Below are positions 6,113-15,500 of a stretch of DNA of 31,755 bases, one piece after another; the stretch's first letter is position 1; each line of letters begins with the position of its first letter. Where the stretch lies: positions 1 through 31,755 of the IMG/VR virus record IMGVR_UViG_3300008110_000901; one strand, written 5' to 3'. The notes under the pieces are model-generated. The model had not been told where the DNA came from and made no database searches. It worked only from the letters and a program-made list of their open reading frames with translations. Source of the stretch: a virus. The translations under genes and the position numbers were made by a program.

Positions 6113-6137
6113 GGGGGTCTAATGACCCCCCTTTTTT
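6113..6137 (+). terminator. Strong Rho-independent terminator
   Basis: GGGGGTC (6113-6119), loop TAAT, GACCCCC (6124-6130) form a perfect 7-bp stem followed by C and six T (6132-6137). It closes the unit that begins with the AbrB-like gene and ends with the 47-aa gene. Confidence 0.9.
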
Positions 6138-6140
6138 ATG

Positions 6141-6148
6141 GATAAATA
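6141..6148 (+). promoter_or_regulatory. T4-type late promoter (GATAAATA)
   Basis: GATAAATA matches the cyanophage late-promoter form NATAAATA (T4 consensus TATAAATA), read by host polymerase with the phage sigma gp55. It lies three bases after the T tail of the terminator and 62 bases before the ATG of the 51-aa gene, so it should restart transcription into the gp25-gp6 unit. Confidence 0.65.
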
Positions 6149-6209
6149 CTACCGAAGGGATAGCAACCCCTTTAAAAGTTCTGTTCGACCCATTTTTTGG
6201 AGAAAACAG

Positions 6210-6365
6210 ATGGCAATTCACCCAAATCCCGATAGGGATATTTCATACATGAAACAAATGTGGGGAACTACAAGATTAATCACTGATTATGTTCCTCAGA
6301 GACCTAAAACTAAAAAAGCTTATCGAGTTGATTATTGCGAATACTTTGAAGATACATCTAAATAG
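6210..6365 (+). CDS. Small hypothetical protein (51 aa)
   Basis: ATG 6210 has a good ribosome site, GGAG at 6199-6202, seven bases upstream, and is preferred over an upstream in-frame ATG at 6138 that lies inside the terminator and promoter. The product (51 aa) starts MAIHPNPDRDISYMKQMWG, contains TTRLITDYVPQRP and ends in an acidic, aromatic tail (DYCEYFEDTSK). I do not recognise it. It shares KKAYR with the 47-aa protein, encoded by an identical 16-base DNA segment. It stands between a late promoter and gp25, so it is expressed late with the baseplate genes. Confidence 0.65.
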   Translation: MAIHPNPDRDISYMKQMWGTTRLITDYVPQRPKTKKAYRVDYCEYFEDTSK

Positions 6366-6367
6366 TT

Positions 6368-6375
6368 TATAAATC
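6368..6375 (+). promoter_or_regulatory. Possible late promoter before gp25
   Basis: TATAAATC differs from the T4 late consensus TATAAATA at the last base. It lies 16 bases before the gp25 start, just after the stop of the 51-aa gene. Chance occurrence in AT-rich DNA is possible. Confidence 0.35.
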
Positions 6376-6391
6376 TCGTTTATCTGCGTCA

Positions 6392-6808
6392 ATGTCCCTT
6401 GTTTCAGACGAATTAGGAAAAATATCCAGGTCATTTAAGGACATTAGCTTGAATTTTGGGCTGAATCCAGTTACAAAGGACGTTGTTGTACTTAAAAATG
6501 AGGAGGCGATCAAACAGTCTGTAAAAAATTTAGTATTAACTAAGCTTGGAGAGAGACTTTTTAACCCTCTAGTTGGAACTAACACCACTGGATACCTTTT
6601 TGAACTCACTACAACATTTTCTGCTAACTCTCTAATCGAAGAAATTGAGAATGTCTTGCAAAGTTATGAGCCAAGAATAACTTTGAGCAATATTACTGTA
6701 AATGTTGAAGATGATTCCAATGAATTTGATGTAACAATAGAATATTTAATAGTTGGGTTGCCTCCAATATTACAAACAGTAGACTTTATCCTCGTAAGAG
6801 AAAGCTAA
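6392..6808 (+). CDS. gp25: Baseplate wedge subunit gp25
   Basis: The 138-residue protein is the T4 gp25 homologue (T4: 132 aa), a conserved wedge component of contractile tails that joins the wedge core to the start of the sheath. The family signature is plain: DISLNFGLNPVTKDVVVLKNEEAIKQSVKNLVLTK is split over residues 17-51, then LGERLFNPLVGTNTTGYLFE (about 52-71), where the GERLFNP motif is the most conserved part, and a C-terminal beta region (ITVNVEDDSNEFDVTIEYLI). ATG 6392 starts the conserved MSLVSDELGK segment. The next gene, gp6, begins three bases after its stop, as expected for proteins that assemble together. Confidence 0.95.
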   Translation: MSLVSDELGKISRSFKDISLNFGLNPVTKDVVVLKNEEAIKQSVKNLVLTKLGERLFNPLVGTNTTGYLFELTTTFSANSLIEEIENVLQSYEPRITLSNITVNVEDDSNEFDVTIEYLIVGLPPILQTVDFILVRES

Positions 6809-6811
6809 TAA

Positions 6812-9004
6812 ATGGAATTACCTACTATCTCTGCTTTAGAATTTTCTCAAATCAGAGAATCCATCAAAAATTACATCAAAACTAAGACAGATTTCAAAGA
6901 CTACGACTTTGAAGGCTCTAACTTGTCCATGCTTGTGGACATTTTAGCGTATAATAGCATGTATTCGTCATATAACGTCAATATGGCGGCGAATGAGCTA
7001 AATCTTGACACCTCTGTTCTTCGTGACAATGTAGTTTCTCATGCAAAGAGACTAGGTTATACTCCAAATTCATATACTTCAGCAAGAATTGAGTTTAATA
7101 TTACAGCAAACAATATTTCTCAGTATCAGAGCATCTATATTCCAGCAGGTCCACTATTTTCAGTAACTCAAAATAATAAAACTTATACATTTATTACTAG
7201 AGACAGATATATTTTAAACACTCAAGGTGTATCTAGTGCAACGTTTACAAATATTGAAGTTAAAGAAGGACAAGAGTTTTCAATCAGATATACAGTAGAC
7301 GATAGTAACGAAAACCAAAGATTTTTTGTACCTAATAATTTTGTAGACGCAGATTCTATTAAAATTTCTGTAATTTCAGATCCTGCGACAAACTTAGAAG
7401 TAGAGTACGAGAAGAAAACTAGTATTGTTGGTGTTGGTCCATCAGACAAGATTTTCTTCGTAGAAGAAGTTCAGGATCAGAAGTACGAAATTATTTTTGG
7501 CGATGATGTTATTGGAAGAAAATTACAGAATGGAGAAGTTATCATCATTCGTTATGTAATTACATCTGGTTCTACAGCAAATGATATTGCAGGGTCTCAG
7601 TTAAAGTTTGTTGGGACTGTAAAGGGTGTCAACAATGGCGTAGAGACCACAATTGGAGCTGTTAATATTACATCAACTCCACTATCTACTAAAACTGATG
7701 GTGGCTCAGAGTTTGAACCAATCAAATCAATTAAATACAGGGCTCCAAGGTATTACGCTTCACAACAAAGAGCTGTAGTAAATAATGACTATGAGAGCAT
7801 TCTTCAAAATATTTACGCTAATGCTGATTTAGTCCGAGTTGTTGGCGGGGAGACCAAATCTCCACCAGAATATGGCAAAGTTTTTATCTCAATCCAGCCT
7901 AAAGTAGGAAGTAAGATCTCTCCAGTAGAGAAAAGACGTATTGTAGATGAAATTAAGACTTATACTGTAGGTTCTATTACCCCAGTAATTGAAGATGCAA
8001 TTCCATTTACCATTCTATTAAATGTCAATGTAATTTATGACAAAAATAGAACCAAAAATGATCCCGCATCATTAACTAGTTTGGTAAATGAAACAATTTC
8101 AAATTATAATCTAGATGATGAATTTAAAAACTTCAATGGTATATTCTCATCATCTAAGTTAATTTGCAGCATTCGTGATATTGATTCAGCTATCAAATTT
8201 GTAGTTCTAAAACCTCTCTTCATGAGAACTGTAGAATTATTTGATAACCTATCATATGAATATAAACTAGATTTCTACTCAAAAATTAAAAATAACACTG
8301 AAGACAAATATACAATGATTAGTGATCCTTTCTGCATCAAAGGATTCAATGAACCAGTATTTTTAGCAGCATTTAGTGATAAATTTGCATCATATAACGT
8401 AAATGATTGTAGTCAAAGAGAAAACGCAGACATTTATCTATTAACTCTAAAAGAGAGAGTTGTAGCAAAGGTAGGAAAAATCAATTATGAGACTGGAGAA
8501 CTCAATTTTACAGTAGTTGCATGTCAAGATGCCCCAATAAATATTTACGTAGTTCCAGATAGTCCAGATATTACAACGGGTTCAGACACTTATCCTAACA
8601 TTGAAGTAACTGATGTAAATCCTCTTGACGTGACCGAATACTCAAATGATGATTTAAGTACAGAAGCAATTGTTCCAAGAACATTTACGTCCACAACATC
8701 ATCTGGCGATCCTTTAGGATCAAATCCAATTAATGACGTACCAGGAAGCACAACCGTAAATCCAGATGGCAGTGTTACTACTGTAGATGATGATGGAACT
8801 GCCACAACGACTAATCCTGATGGATCTACCACAGTCGAGGAACCAACAACTGCAACTGATGAGTGTGAAAAGCTATATGCCAAGATTTCTGCCCAAGGTT
8901 TTGCAGATAATGCAACTCTACAGGCTCTTGCAACACTAGGTTGTCCCCCTCCTGATACTGATATCGAAGACTTTACACCAATAAATCCAGATACCTGCTC
9001 ATGA
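6812..9004 (+). CDS. gp6: Baseplate wedge subunit gp6 (baseplate J-like)
   Basis: This 730-residue protein is the gp6 homologue (T4 gp6: 660 aa), whose dimers form the inner iris of the baseplate. The N-terminus (KTKTDFKDYDFEGSNLSMLV, then DILAYNSMYSSYNVNMAANE and LDTSVLRDNVVSHAKRLGYT, residues about 23-89) is the family hallmark, followed by a beta-rich J-like core with GGSEFEPIKSIKYRAPRYYA (about 296-315) and VFISIQPKVGSKISPVEKRR (about 355). The last 150 residues are extra: a Thr/Asp-rich linker with NPDGS repeats (about 649-680) and a short C-terminal domain with four Cys. Start ATG 6812 is three bases after gp25; the stop overlaps the next start by ATGA. Confidence 0.95.
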   Translation: MELPTISALEFSQIRESIKNYIKTKTDFKDYDFEGSNLSMLVDILAYNSMYSSYNVNMAANELNLDTSVLRDNVVSHAKRLGYTPNSYTSARIEFNITANNISQYQSIYIPAGPLFSVTQNNKTYTFITRDRYILNTQGVSSATFTNIEVKEGQEFSIRYTVDDSNENQRFFVPNNFVDADSIKISVISDPATNLEVEYEKKTSIVGVGPSDKIFFVEEVQDQKYEIIFGDDVIGRKLQNGEVIIIRYVITSGSTANDIAGSQLKFVGTVKGVNNGVETTIGAVNITSTPLSTKTDGGSEFEPIKSIKYRAPRYYASQQRAVVNNDYESILQNIYANADLVRVVGGETKSPPEYGKVFISIQPKVGSKISPVEKRRIVDEIKTYTVGSITPVIEDAIPFTILLNVNVIYDKNRTKNDPASLTSLVNETISNYNLDDEFKNFNGIFSSSKLICSIRDIDSAIKFVVLKPLFMRTVELFDNLSYEYKLDFYSKIKNNTEDKYTMISDPFCIKGFNEPVFLAAFSDKFASYNVNDCSQRENADIYLLTLKERVVAKVGKINYETGELNFTVVACQDAPINIYVVPDSPDITTGSDTYPNIEVTDVNPLDVTEYSNDDLSTEAIVPRTFTSTTSSGDPLGSNPINDVPGSTTVNPDGSVTTVDDDGTATTTNPDGSTTVEEPTTATDECEKLYAKISAQGFADNATLQALATLGCPPPDTDIEDFTPINPDTCS

Positions 9005-12000
9005 CAACTTTAGACCAAAAAATTGTTGACACTTCAGTATTAATTGAGAAGCAACTTCCGTCATTTGTAAGGGAATCTAATCAAAAGTTTATATCTTTCC
9101 TAACCTCTTATTATGAATCGCAAGAGGTTAAATATAATTCTTTAGATATTGTAGAGAACTTAATTGATTATTACAATATTGGATACTATACTCCTAGCAA
9201 GCTAGTTGAGTATACTACAGTAATGTCTTTGGTTTCTGCTGATGCAACTACGATTACTGTATTGAGCACTATTGGATTTCCAGAATCTAATGGATATATT
9301 CAAATTGGCGATGAAATAATTTTCTATAAATCAAAAACAAAAACTCAGTTTGTAGATTGTGTACGTGCAACTGGGGCGTTTGTTCTTGACAAAATTCCAA
9401 CATCAGAAGTAGTATATAAAAAGAGCAAAGAAGCATCAAGTTATATTCCCGAAACTAAAGTATATAATATTTCATATCAGTTTGTTACTGAATTTTTTGA
9501 TAGAATTAAGTCTGAAATCTCTCCAACATTACCAGAGACTTTAGCACCAGAATTAAATATATCATCTTTCCTAAAAAATATCAGTTCTTTTTATCGTGCA
9601 AAAGGAACTGAAAATTCACATAAACTACTCTTTAGAATCTTATTTAATGAGAGGAGAGTAAAGTTAAAATTAAAGTCAAGTGGTACTGGAGCAGTAATTG
9701 ATATTCTAAACTATTCTGGAGATATCAGTTCTTTCCAAATTTCTTCTGCTGGAAGTGGTTATTATTACGAACTACCAACTAATGGTGGACCTTTGGTTGC
9801 TCCACCTGTAATCGACATCATTGGTTCTGGAACTGGAGCAGTGAACCCAGTGACTTCTATTGCTTCAAAGAGAGCTGAAATGGTTGTTACTGGAATGAAT
9901 TCTTCTGGTGGCATTACTGCTGTTCAAGTTGCAAACAAAGGATCTGGATATATTGGTCCTATTACTGCAAGAGTTAGAGAGAGAATTTTCGACCAAGATC
10001 AGATCGTCAACTGCCTAGATTCAAATAATAACGTTATTGGTAGGGGGAAAGTCTATAGTTGGAGCGATTCCTCCCGAGAGCTTATTTTATATGAAATTAC
10101 TGGGTATTTTAAGGCCAATTCAAAGCTTATTGGAGTGGGTGGCGAGAGCCCTCGCTCTATAATTTCTGCTGCATATCCAGTAACTACTCTAAACAAAGAG
10201 GGCAACCCATCAATTGAGATTATTCCAAATGAAGTTAGAGTAGAGAGACCTAAAGAGAATGTAATTCGACCATCTTCATCTTCATTCTATGAAAGACGAA
10301 TTGTTCGTTGCGAATTAATTTCTGGAGCCCAAAATTTAGATAATGTAAAGCTACTAGAGTTAGTCCAAAGCAGAGACTTGTCATATGAAATTCCTGGAGT
10401 AGTGTTAGAAATAACAGAGATTCAAAAGCTACAGGATAATTTATACGAATTTGAAATCGGAGATAATTTAAAGTACAATAAATTATTTTTGCCACCATCT
10501 ACAGTAGTAACTCAAACTTCTACATTAACATCAAATACACTTGCAACAGTTACTACCACCAATGCTAAAAATTTCCCTACAAGAAATGGAAAATTATACA
10601 TCAATGGTAGAATAGTAGAATATCAATCAAGAAATGATACTCAGTTTTTAAGCTGTAGAATAATTTCAGGAACATCTCCATTAGTAGTTCAAAATAAAGA
10701 TAATGCATATCTTTATGGAAGAACTTGTATTACTTCTGGAAGTGTAAATTATTTTCTAAATGGATATATTAATGGAGATAGAAGCTTAACTCCTATTGTG
10801 TTCAAAATTATTGGTGTTCCATCTGAGATTAAAATTTCTAATGGAGGAGCTTTATATTCATCATCATTATTTAAATTTGCTACTGATACTACAGATTCAA
10901 TTTTAACTGGTAAATTATACAATTTTGGTTCAGTTGATCAAATAATTATAGAAAACGTTGGTCAAGGATATAAAGTAAATGATAGAGTTATAGTAAATAA
11001 CGAATTTACTTCTGGAAGTGGATTTTCAGCATATGTTTCAGAAATTTCAGGTGTTAATATATCATCCTATCAATTTGTAACTCAATTAGATCAACAGCTA
11101 ATAAAAATTACAACCACACAGAATCATAATCTCGCTCAAAACGATGTTGTACTTTTTGCCAACTCTCAAATTGGCAGGAAAAAGGTATTTTCAGTAGATT
11201 CCAGCACTCAATTTTCAATTCCTTGCCCAGTAGGATTTGTCACTCAAAATTTAACCTTAACATATACAACTACTTCAAGAGGAGCATCAGGTTCTATTGT
11301 AAAGATTTTAATTTCAAATAAAGGCAATAACTATAAAAAACTCCCAGAAGTAGTTGGTGTGCAATCTGAAAATGGATATGGTGCATTGCTCCAACTAAAC
11401 TCTTCTACTATTGGAAGACTATCATCTATTAGATGTGAATCCATTTATGGTGAACTAATTGGTGATCGAAAAGCTCAGTTTAATGTAAAGTTTCCATCTA
11501 CTGCAAAACTTAAAAATAATTATCAAATTGCTAGAATTGATGTCATCTCTGGCGGAAATAATTATAGACCAACTGATAAAGTCAAAGTAAATGGTGTCGT
11601 TGACAATAATTATCAATTTAAAATTATAACTTCATCTGGTGTTATCACAGCAATTGAAGTAATTTATGGTGGCAATAATTTAAATGCTATTCCAACAATC
11701 ACTATTCAAAGTGATTATGGAACTGGAGCACAACTAGAAGCAAAATTAGCAAGAAAATTACTATTTAAAAATGATACTTTAAATTTTGGTTCTTATTCTT
11801 CCCCAACGGGAACAGCCAAGGTAATCAATTTTGATGCTCAAACATCAACCTTAGAGTTTGAACTTGTATCAGGAGCTATCAATGAAAATGATACAATTTA
11901 CTTTGCAAACAATGTAGTATATGGTCAGATATTTTCTATTAAATCTGCATCTGCATATGCTACAACATCACCATATGTTTCATTCCCATTCAAGTTTTTA

Positions 12001-12591
12001 GACAACTATGGTTTCCTGAATGACTCTTCTCAGAGAATTCATGATAGTGATTATTATCAAGATTGGTCATATACTATTGCGTCTACAAAAAATACTCTTG
12101 AGTGGCGTAATGAAGTAATTGCAAATACTCATCCATCAGGCTTCAAGCTATTTGGCAAAAATTTAATTGAAAACCAGAAGCCACTATTTAAAAGCCAACA
12201 AGACGTATTTAACAGCTCTGTAATATTTAAAGCCACTTTATCAAATCTTCTAAACTTAAATATAAAATTAAGTGACTGCAAGACTCAAAAAGTACTAATT
12301 GAGAACTATGCTGCATATGCAGTTGGAGATTTTGTATATGGAAATATTTCTGGAGCAACAGGTATTGTAAAAGATATCTCTGAAAGTTACATAGAAATTT
12401 TATTACTCGGAACCTCCTCATTTGTAGTAGGTGAGTACATTTTTGAGGTTTCAAGAGATTTTGCAGCTTTTGGTAATCATGAAAGCAATACTCTATTCAC
12501 CTTTTATTCTGGCATTTTACAAAAACCAGTTGATTCATATTATGTTTCAAACAATAATTGGGTCCGCAGAGAAACTATTAATTTCAGTTAA
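9001..12591 (+). CDS. Giant baseplate protein in gp7 position, N-terminal part (1196 aa)
   Basis: The 1196-residue frame starts with ATGA overlapping the gp6 stop. Its N-terminus (VLIEKQLPSFVRESNQKFIS then FLTSYYES) is typical of the large gp7-position wedge proteins of T4-like cyanophages; it is longer than and only distantly like T4 gp7 (1032 aa). At about 78-124 and 513-563 it has a 'GYIQIGDEIIFY ... FVDCVRATG' module. Several G-x-G-Y/G-N-N-Y beta repeats occur at about 250, 310, 650, 770, 848 and 886. The end (about 1090-1196) holds 'VGDFVYGNISGATGIVKD' and then FYSGILQKPVDSYYVSNN, which looks like the first unit of the repeat array that fills the next frame. The frame stops at TAA 12589, and the array continues in a +1-shifted frame: probably one gene broken by an extra G at 12560-12562. 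Confidence 0.85.
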   Translation: MTTLDQKIVDTSVLIEKQLPSFVRESNQKFISFLTSYYESQEVKYNSLDIVENLIDYYNIGYYTPSKLVEYTTVMSLVSADATTITVLSTIGFPESNGYIQIGDEIIFYKSKTKTQFVDCVRATGAFVLDKIPTSEVVYKKSKEASSYIPETKVYNISYQFVTEFFDRIKSEISPTLPETLAPELNISSFLKNISSFYRAKGTENSHKLLFRILFNERRVKLKLKSSGTGAVIDILNYSGDISSFQISSAGSGYYYELPTNGGPLVAPPVIDIIGSGTGAVNPVTSIASKRAEMVVTGMNSSGGITAVQVANKGSGYIGPITARVRERIFDQDQIVNCLDSNNNVIGRGKVYSWSDSSRELILYEITGYFKANSKLIGVGGESPRSIISAAYPVTTLNKEGNPSIEIIPNEVRVERPKENVIRPSSSSFYERRIVRCELISGAQNLDNVKLLELVQSRDLSYEIPGVVLEITEIQKLQDNLYEFEIGDNLKYNKLFLPPSTVVTQTSTLTSNTLATVTTTNAKNFPTRNGKLYINGRIVEYQSRNDTQFLSCRIISGTSPLVVQNKDNAYLYGRTCITSGSVNYFLNGYINGDRSLTPIVFKIIGVPSEIKISNGGALYSSSLFKFATDTTDSILTGKLYNFGSVDQIIIENVGQGYKVNDRVIVNNEFTSGSGFSAYVSEISGVNISSYQFVTQLDQQLIKITTTQNHNLAQNDVVLFANSQIGRKKVFSVDSSTQFSIPCPVGFVTQNLTLTYTTTSRGASGSIVKILISNKGNNYKKLPEVVGVQSENGYGALLQLNSSTIGRLSSIRCESIYGELIGDRKAQFNVKFPSTAKLKNNYQIARIDVISGGNNYRPTDKVKVNGVVDNNYQFKIITSSGVITAIEVIYGGNNLNAIPTITIQSDYGTGAQLEAKLARKLLFKNDTLNFGSYSSPTGTAKVINFDAQTSTLEFELVSGAINENDTIYFANNVVYGQIFSIKSASAYATTSPYVSFPFKFLDNYGFLNDSSQRIHDSDYYQDWSYTIASTKNTLEWRNEVIANTHPSGFKLFGKNLIENQKPLFKSQQDVFNSSVIFKATLSNLLNLNIKLSDCKTQKVLIENYAAYAVGDFVYGNISGATGIVKDISESYIEILLLGTSSFVVGEYIFEVSRDFAAFGNHESNTLFTFYSGILQKPVDSYYVSNNNWVRRETINFS

Positions 12592-15500
12592 TGGTGTTGT
12601 GCAAAATCCAACATATACTTTATCTGGAAATATTGTAACACTGAGCACTGCACTTTCCACATCCGACACTATTTTTGTATTATATCAGCAAAATTTAAGA
12701 GTATTAACTCTATCTGGCTCTGGTACAAATTATACTATAAACTATACCCCAAGTTCTAGTTGCAATTTACTACTGTTTGCTAATTCTGTATACCAATCAC
12801 AACTCTTAACTGATTTCTCTATCGTCGGTAATCAGGTATCTCTCTCAGAATCTGTAAATTCATCAAGTATCTTTGGTTGGTATATTGACGAGACAGTTAC
12901 ATGTTATCTTCTCAATGTCTCTACCCTCAGTGCAAACAAGATTCTAGATGTTAATAATTGCGAAGTTAAAAAATTAACTCAATATATTGAATCAAATGTA
13001 GTAAAAACCCCAGAGTCTTTATATCAAATAACCAAAGATCTTTTAGATGGAACTGTCTATGCAGATCCAGATAATACTACTGTATATGGATTTGATAGCA
13101 GATTTACCTATACAAATCCAGAATATTCAAGTAGTTATGTAGAAGTATTAAACGAAATAACTTTTAATGGATCTACAACAACATTTAATCTACGTTATAC
13201 CGATGGGCTTCCATATGCACCAGTAAATGGAAAAAATACTTTACTTGTATATGTTAATAATCAAGTTGTAGATCAAGATCAATATACAATTTCAGGATCT
13301 ACAATTACATTTAACCAGGCATATAGTGCATCTGCAAAGTGTACAATTATTGATTTCAATAGCAAATACTTAGCCAATAATACTTCTTCTAAATCAGCTA
13401 ATTTAGATAGATTAAATGTAGTTCAAAATGGAACTAGAAAAACATTTAACCTATCTGATAAAGGTGTACCACAATATGTTAAAAATGTAGGTGATCTATT
13501 TGTAATTAAAAATGGAAATCTTAGAAGACCAGAAACTCAAGAACATTCTATCTCTTCCAATAAAATTACATTTGTCACTGCTCCAACTACAAATGATAAT
13601 ATTAAATTATGTTATTTTAACAGACAACTAGAACCAGAGAAAACTAAAAATGTAATTCTTGATTCCTTTATTTGTTTCAACGGAGTAAGAGCAACATTCC
13701 CAATTTCTTTAGATGGAATTTTGTTTGCTCCAATTACTGAGCATCATTTATTTGTAGTTAGAAACAGTGTATATCAAAAGCCAACTATTGATTATACTAT
13801 TTCTGGCACAAATATTACATTTACAACCGCTCCTCTCTATGGAGAAGAGGTTTCCGTTTATTATTCATATGATGGATTAACTCAAAACTTTAAATTTGAT
13901 GATTTGAGGATGTATACTGGCAGTCAGTCAACATTCTCTTTGACTAAAAATTATATTAGCACTACAGTGTATAGTGCTAGCCACTTACAAGTAGTCAGAA
14001 ACGGAGTATATCAATATCCTGGTATTGATTATAGCGTTGGCGGAGTTTCTGATTCTAGGTACATTAATTTTGTAACTGCACCAACAAATTCAGATGATAT
14101 CAGCATCGTAAATTATAAATCTGAAGATTTAGTTGATGTTACTAATAGATTTACTCAAATTAACACAACTTCTCTACAATATACTTCTCAAGCACCTGCA
14201 ATTGATACTTCTGTATTCTTAATCTATGTAAATGGCATTCTTCAGGTTGGTAATTCATGGAGTTTTAATACTACTACTAATGTATTAACTTTCCAAGGTT
14301 TTGTAAGTCTTTCTCTCGATAAAGTACAAGTTTTAGCATTCAAGACTGCAAAGAGAATACTAGATCCTATTACTATTGTTTCTGGAACAACCACTTACAA
14401 TTTACAAGTTAATAATTCTACCATAACAACAAGTCTTCCAACAAATAGTTCAGACTTACTAGTAAGCGTCAATGGAGTCCAGCAGCTACCAATTTCTGCG
14501 TACACTGTTTCTGGATCTACTATCACATTTATTGATTCAAATCTTCCTGTAGGCGGCTCTGTTTACATCTATCAAATTGGATCATCCACTTTTGATACTG
14601 AAGTTATTGATTATATTAATGATAATTATGCAAAATCAACATATAAACTACAAGTAAACTACAAGAGTTTTAATCCTCCAGCATCTTCTGACATTTTTGT
14701 ATTGAGAAATGGAGTTCTACAGAATCCTGGCGAAGACTTTATTGCTGGAAATGGATATATCACATTCACCACAAATATTACTGGTGCAGATGATGTATAC
14801 TTAGGATATCGTCATGGCACTACAGAAATTGCAATTAACAGCGTAAGTGGAACTACAGTAACACTGGCTACATCAATTCCATCCTCTCAATACAAAGATT
14901 TAGTTCTTCATATCAATGGAGTTCCTCAATTCTATGGAACTAACTTTACTATTTCTGGAAATGTCGTAACATTATCTTCTTCAGTTCAAATTGATTCAAT
15001 TTTTGCAATTAAATATGTTCCAATAACTTTTATAGATCCTATCGAAGATTGTCCAAATTCAATCAGAACTAAATTTAGATTATTCTATAATGCTCAAAAT
15101 TTAATTATTGCAAACATTTTGCAAGATGCAGATATTCTAGTGTCTGTAAATGGAATTATTCAATACCCAGGAGTTCAATATACAATATCTCCAAATAGAG
15201 GAATCATTGAATTCTTAACTCCTCCACAATTCACTGATCAAATTTTCATGGTTAGGATGAGTGGAAATGAAGTGGTTAATCTTACTTCTGTTTCTGGTTC
15301 AAATACTGTATATAATCTAAGTCAATCAATTCCAACACAGAGACAGGAAAATCTAGTAGTATTTTCAAACAATGCATGGAAATTTAATGAACTAGGAGAA
15401 TATACTTATAACACCACATCAAGAATTACTCTAGCAGCTGCAAATACATCAACATACGTGTTTGGCATTAAATTTGCTGGAATATTCCATCTATTAGATC

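Noticed and set aside
6138-6209. ATG 6138 as start of the 51-aa gene
   Set aside because: It lies in the terminator tail and ahead of the late promoter; ATG 6210 has a GGAG site at proper distance.
12431-12541. GTG 12431 or ATG 12479 as start of the repeat protein
   Set aside because: The residues they would add look non-coding, lie wholly inside the upstream gene and have no ribosome site; ATG 12542 is kept only as the least unlikely start if the gene is really separate.
12591-12638. TAATG overlap after the 9001-12591 frame as the start of the next gene
   Set aside because: This ATG opens a different frame that meets TAA after 15 codons, so it cannot start the repeat protein.
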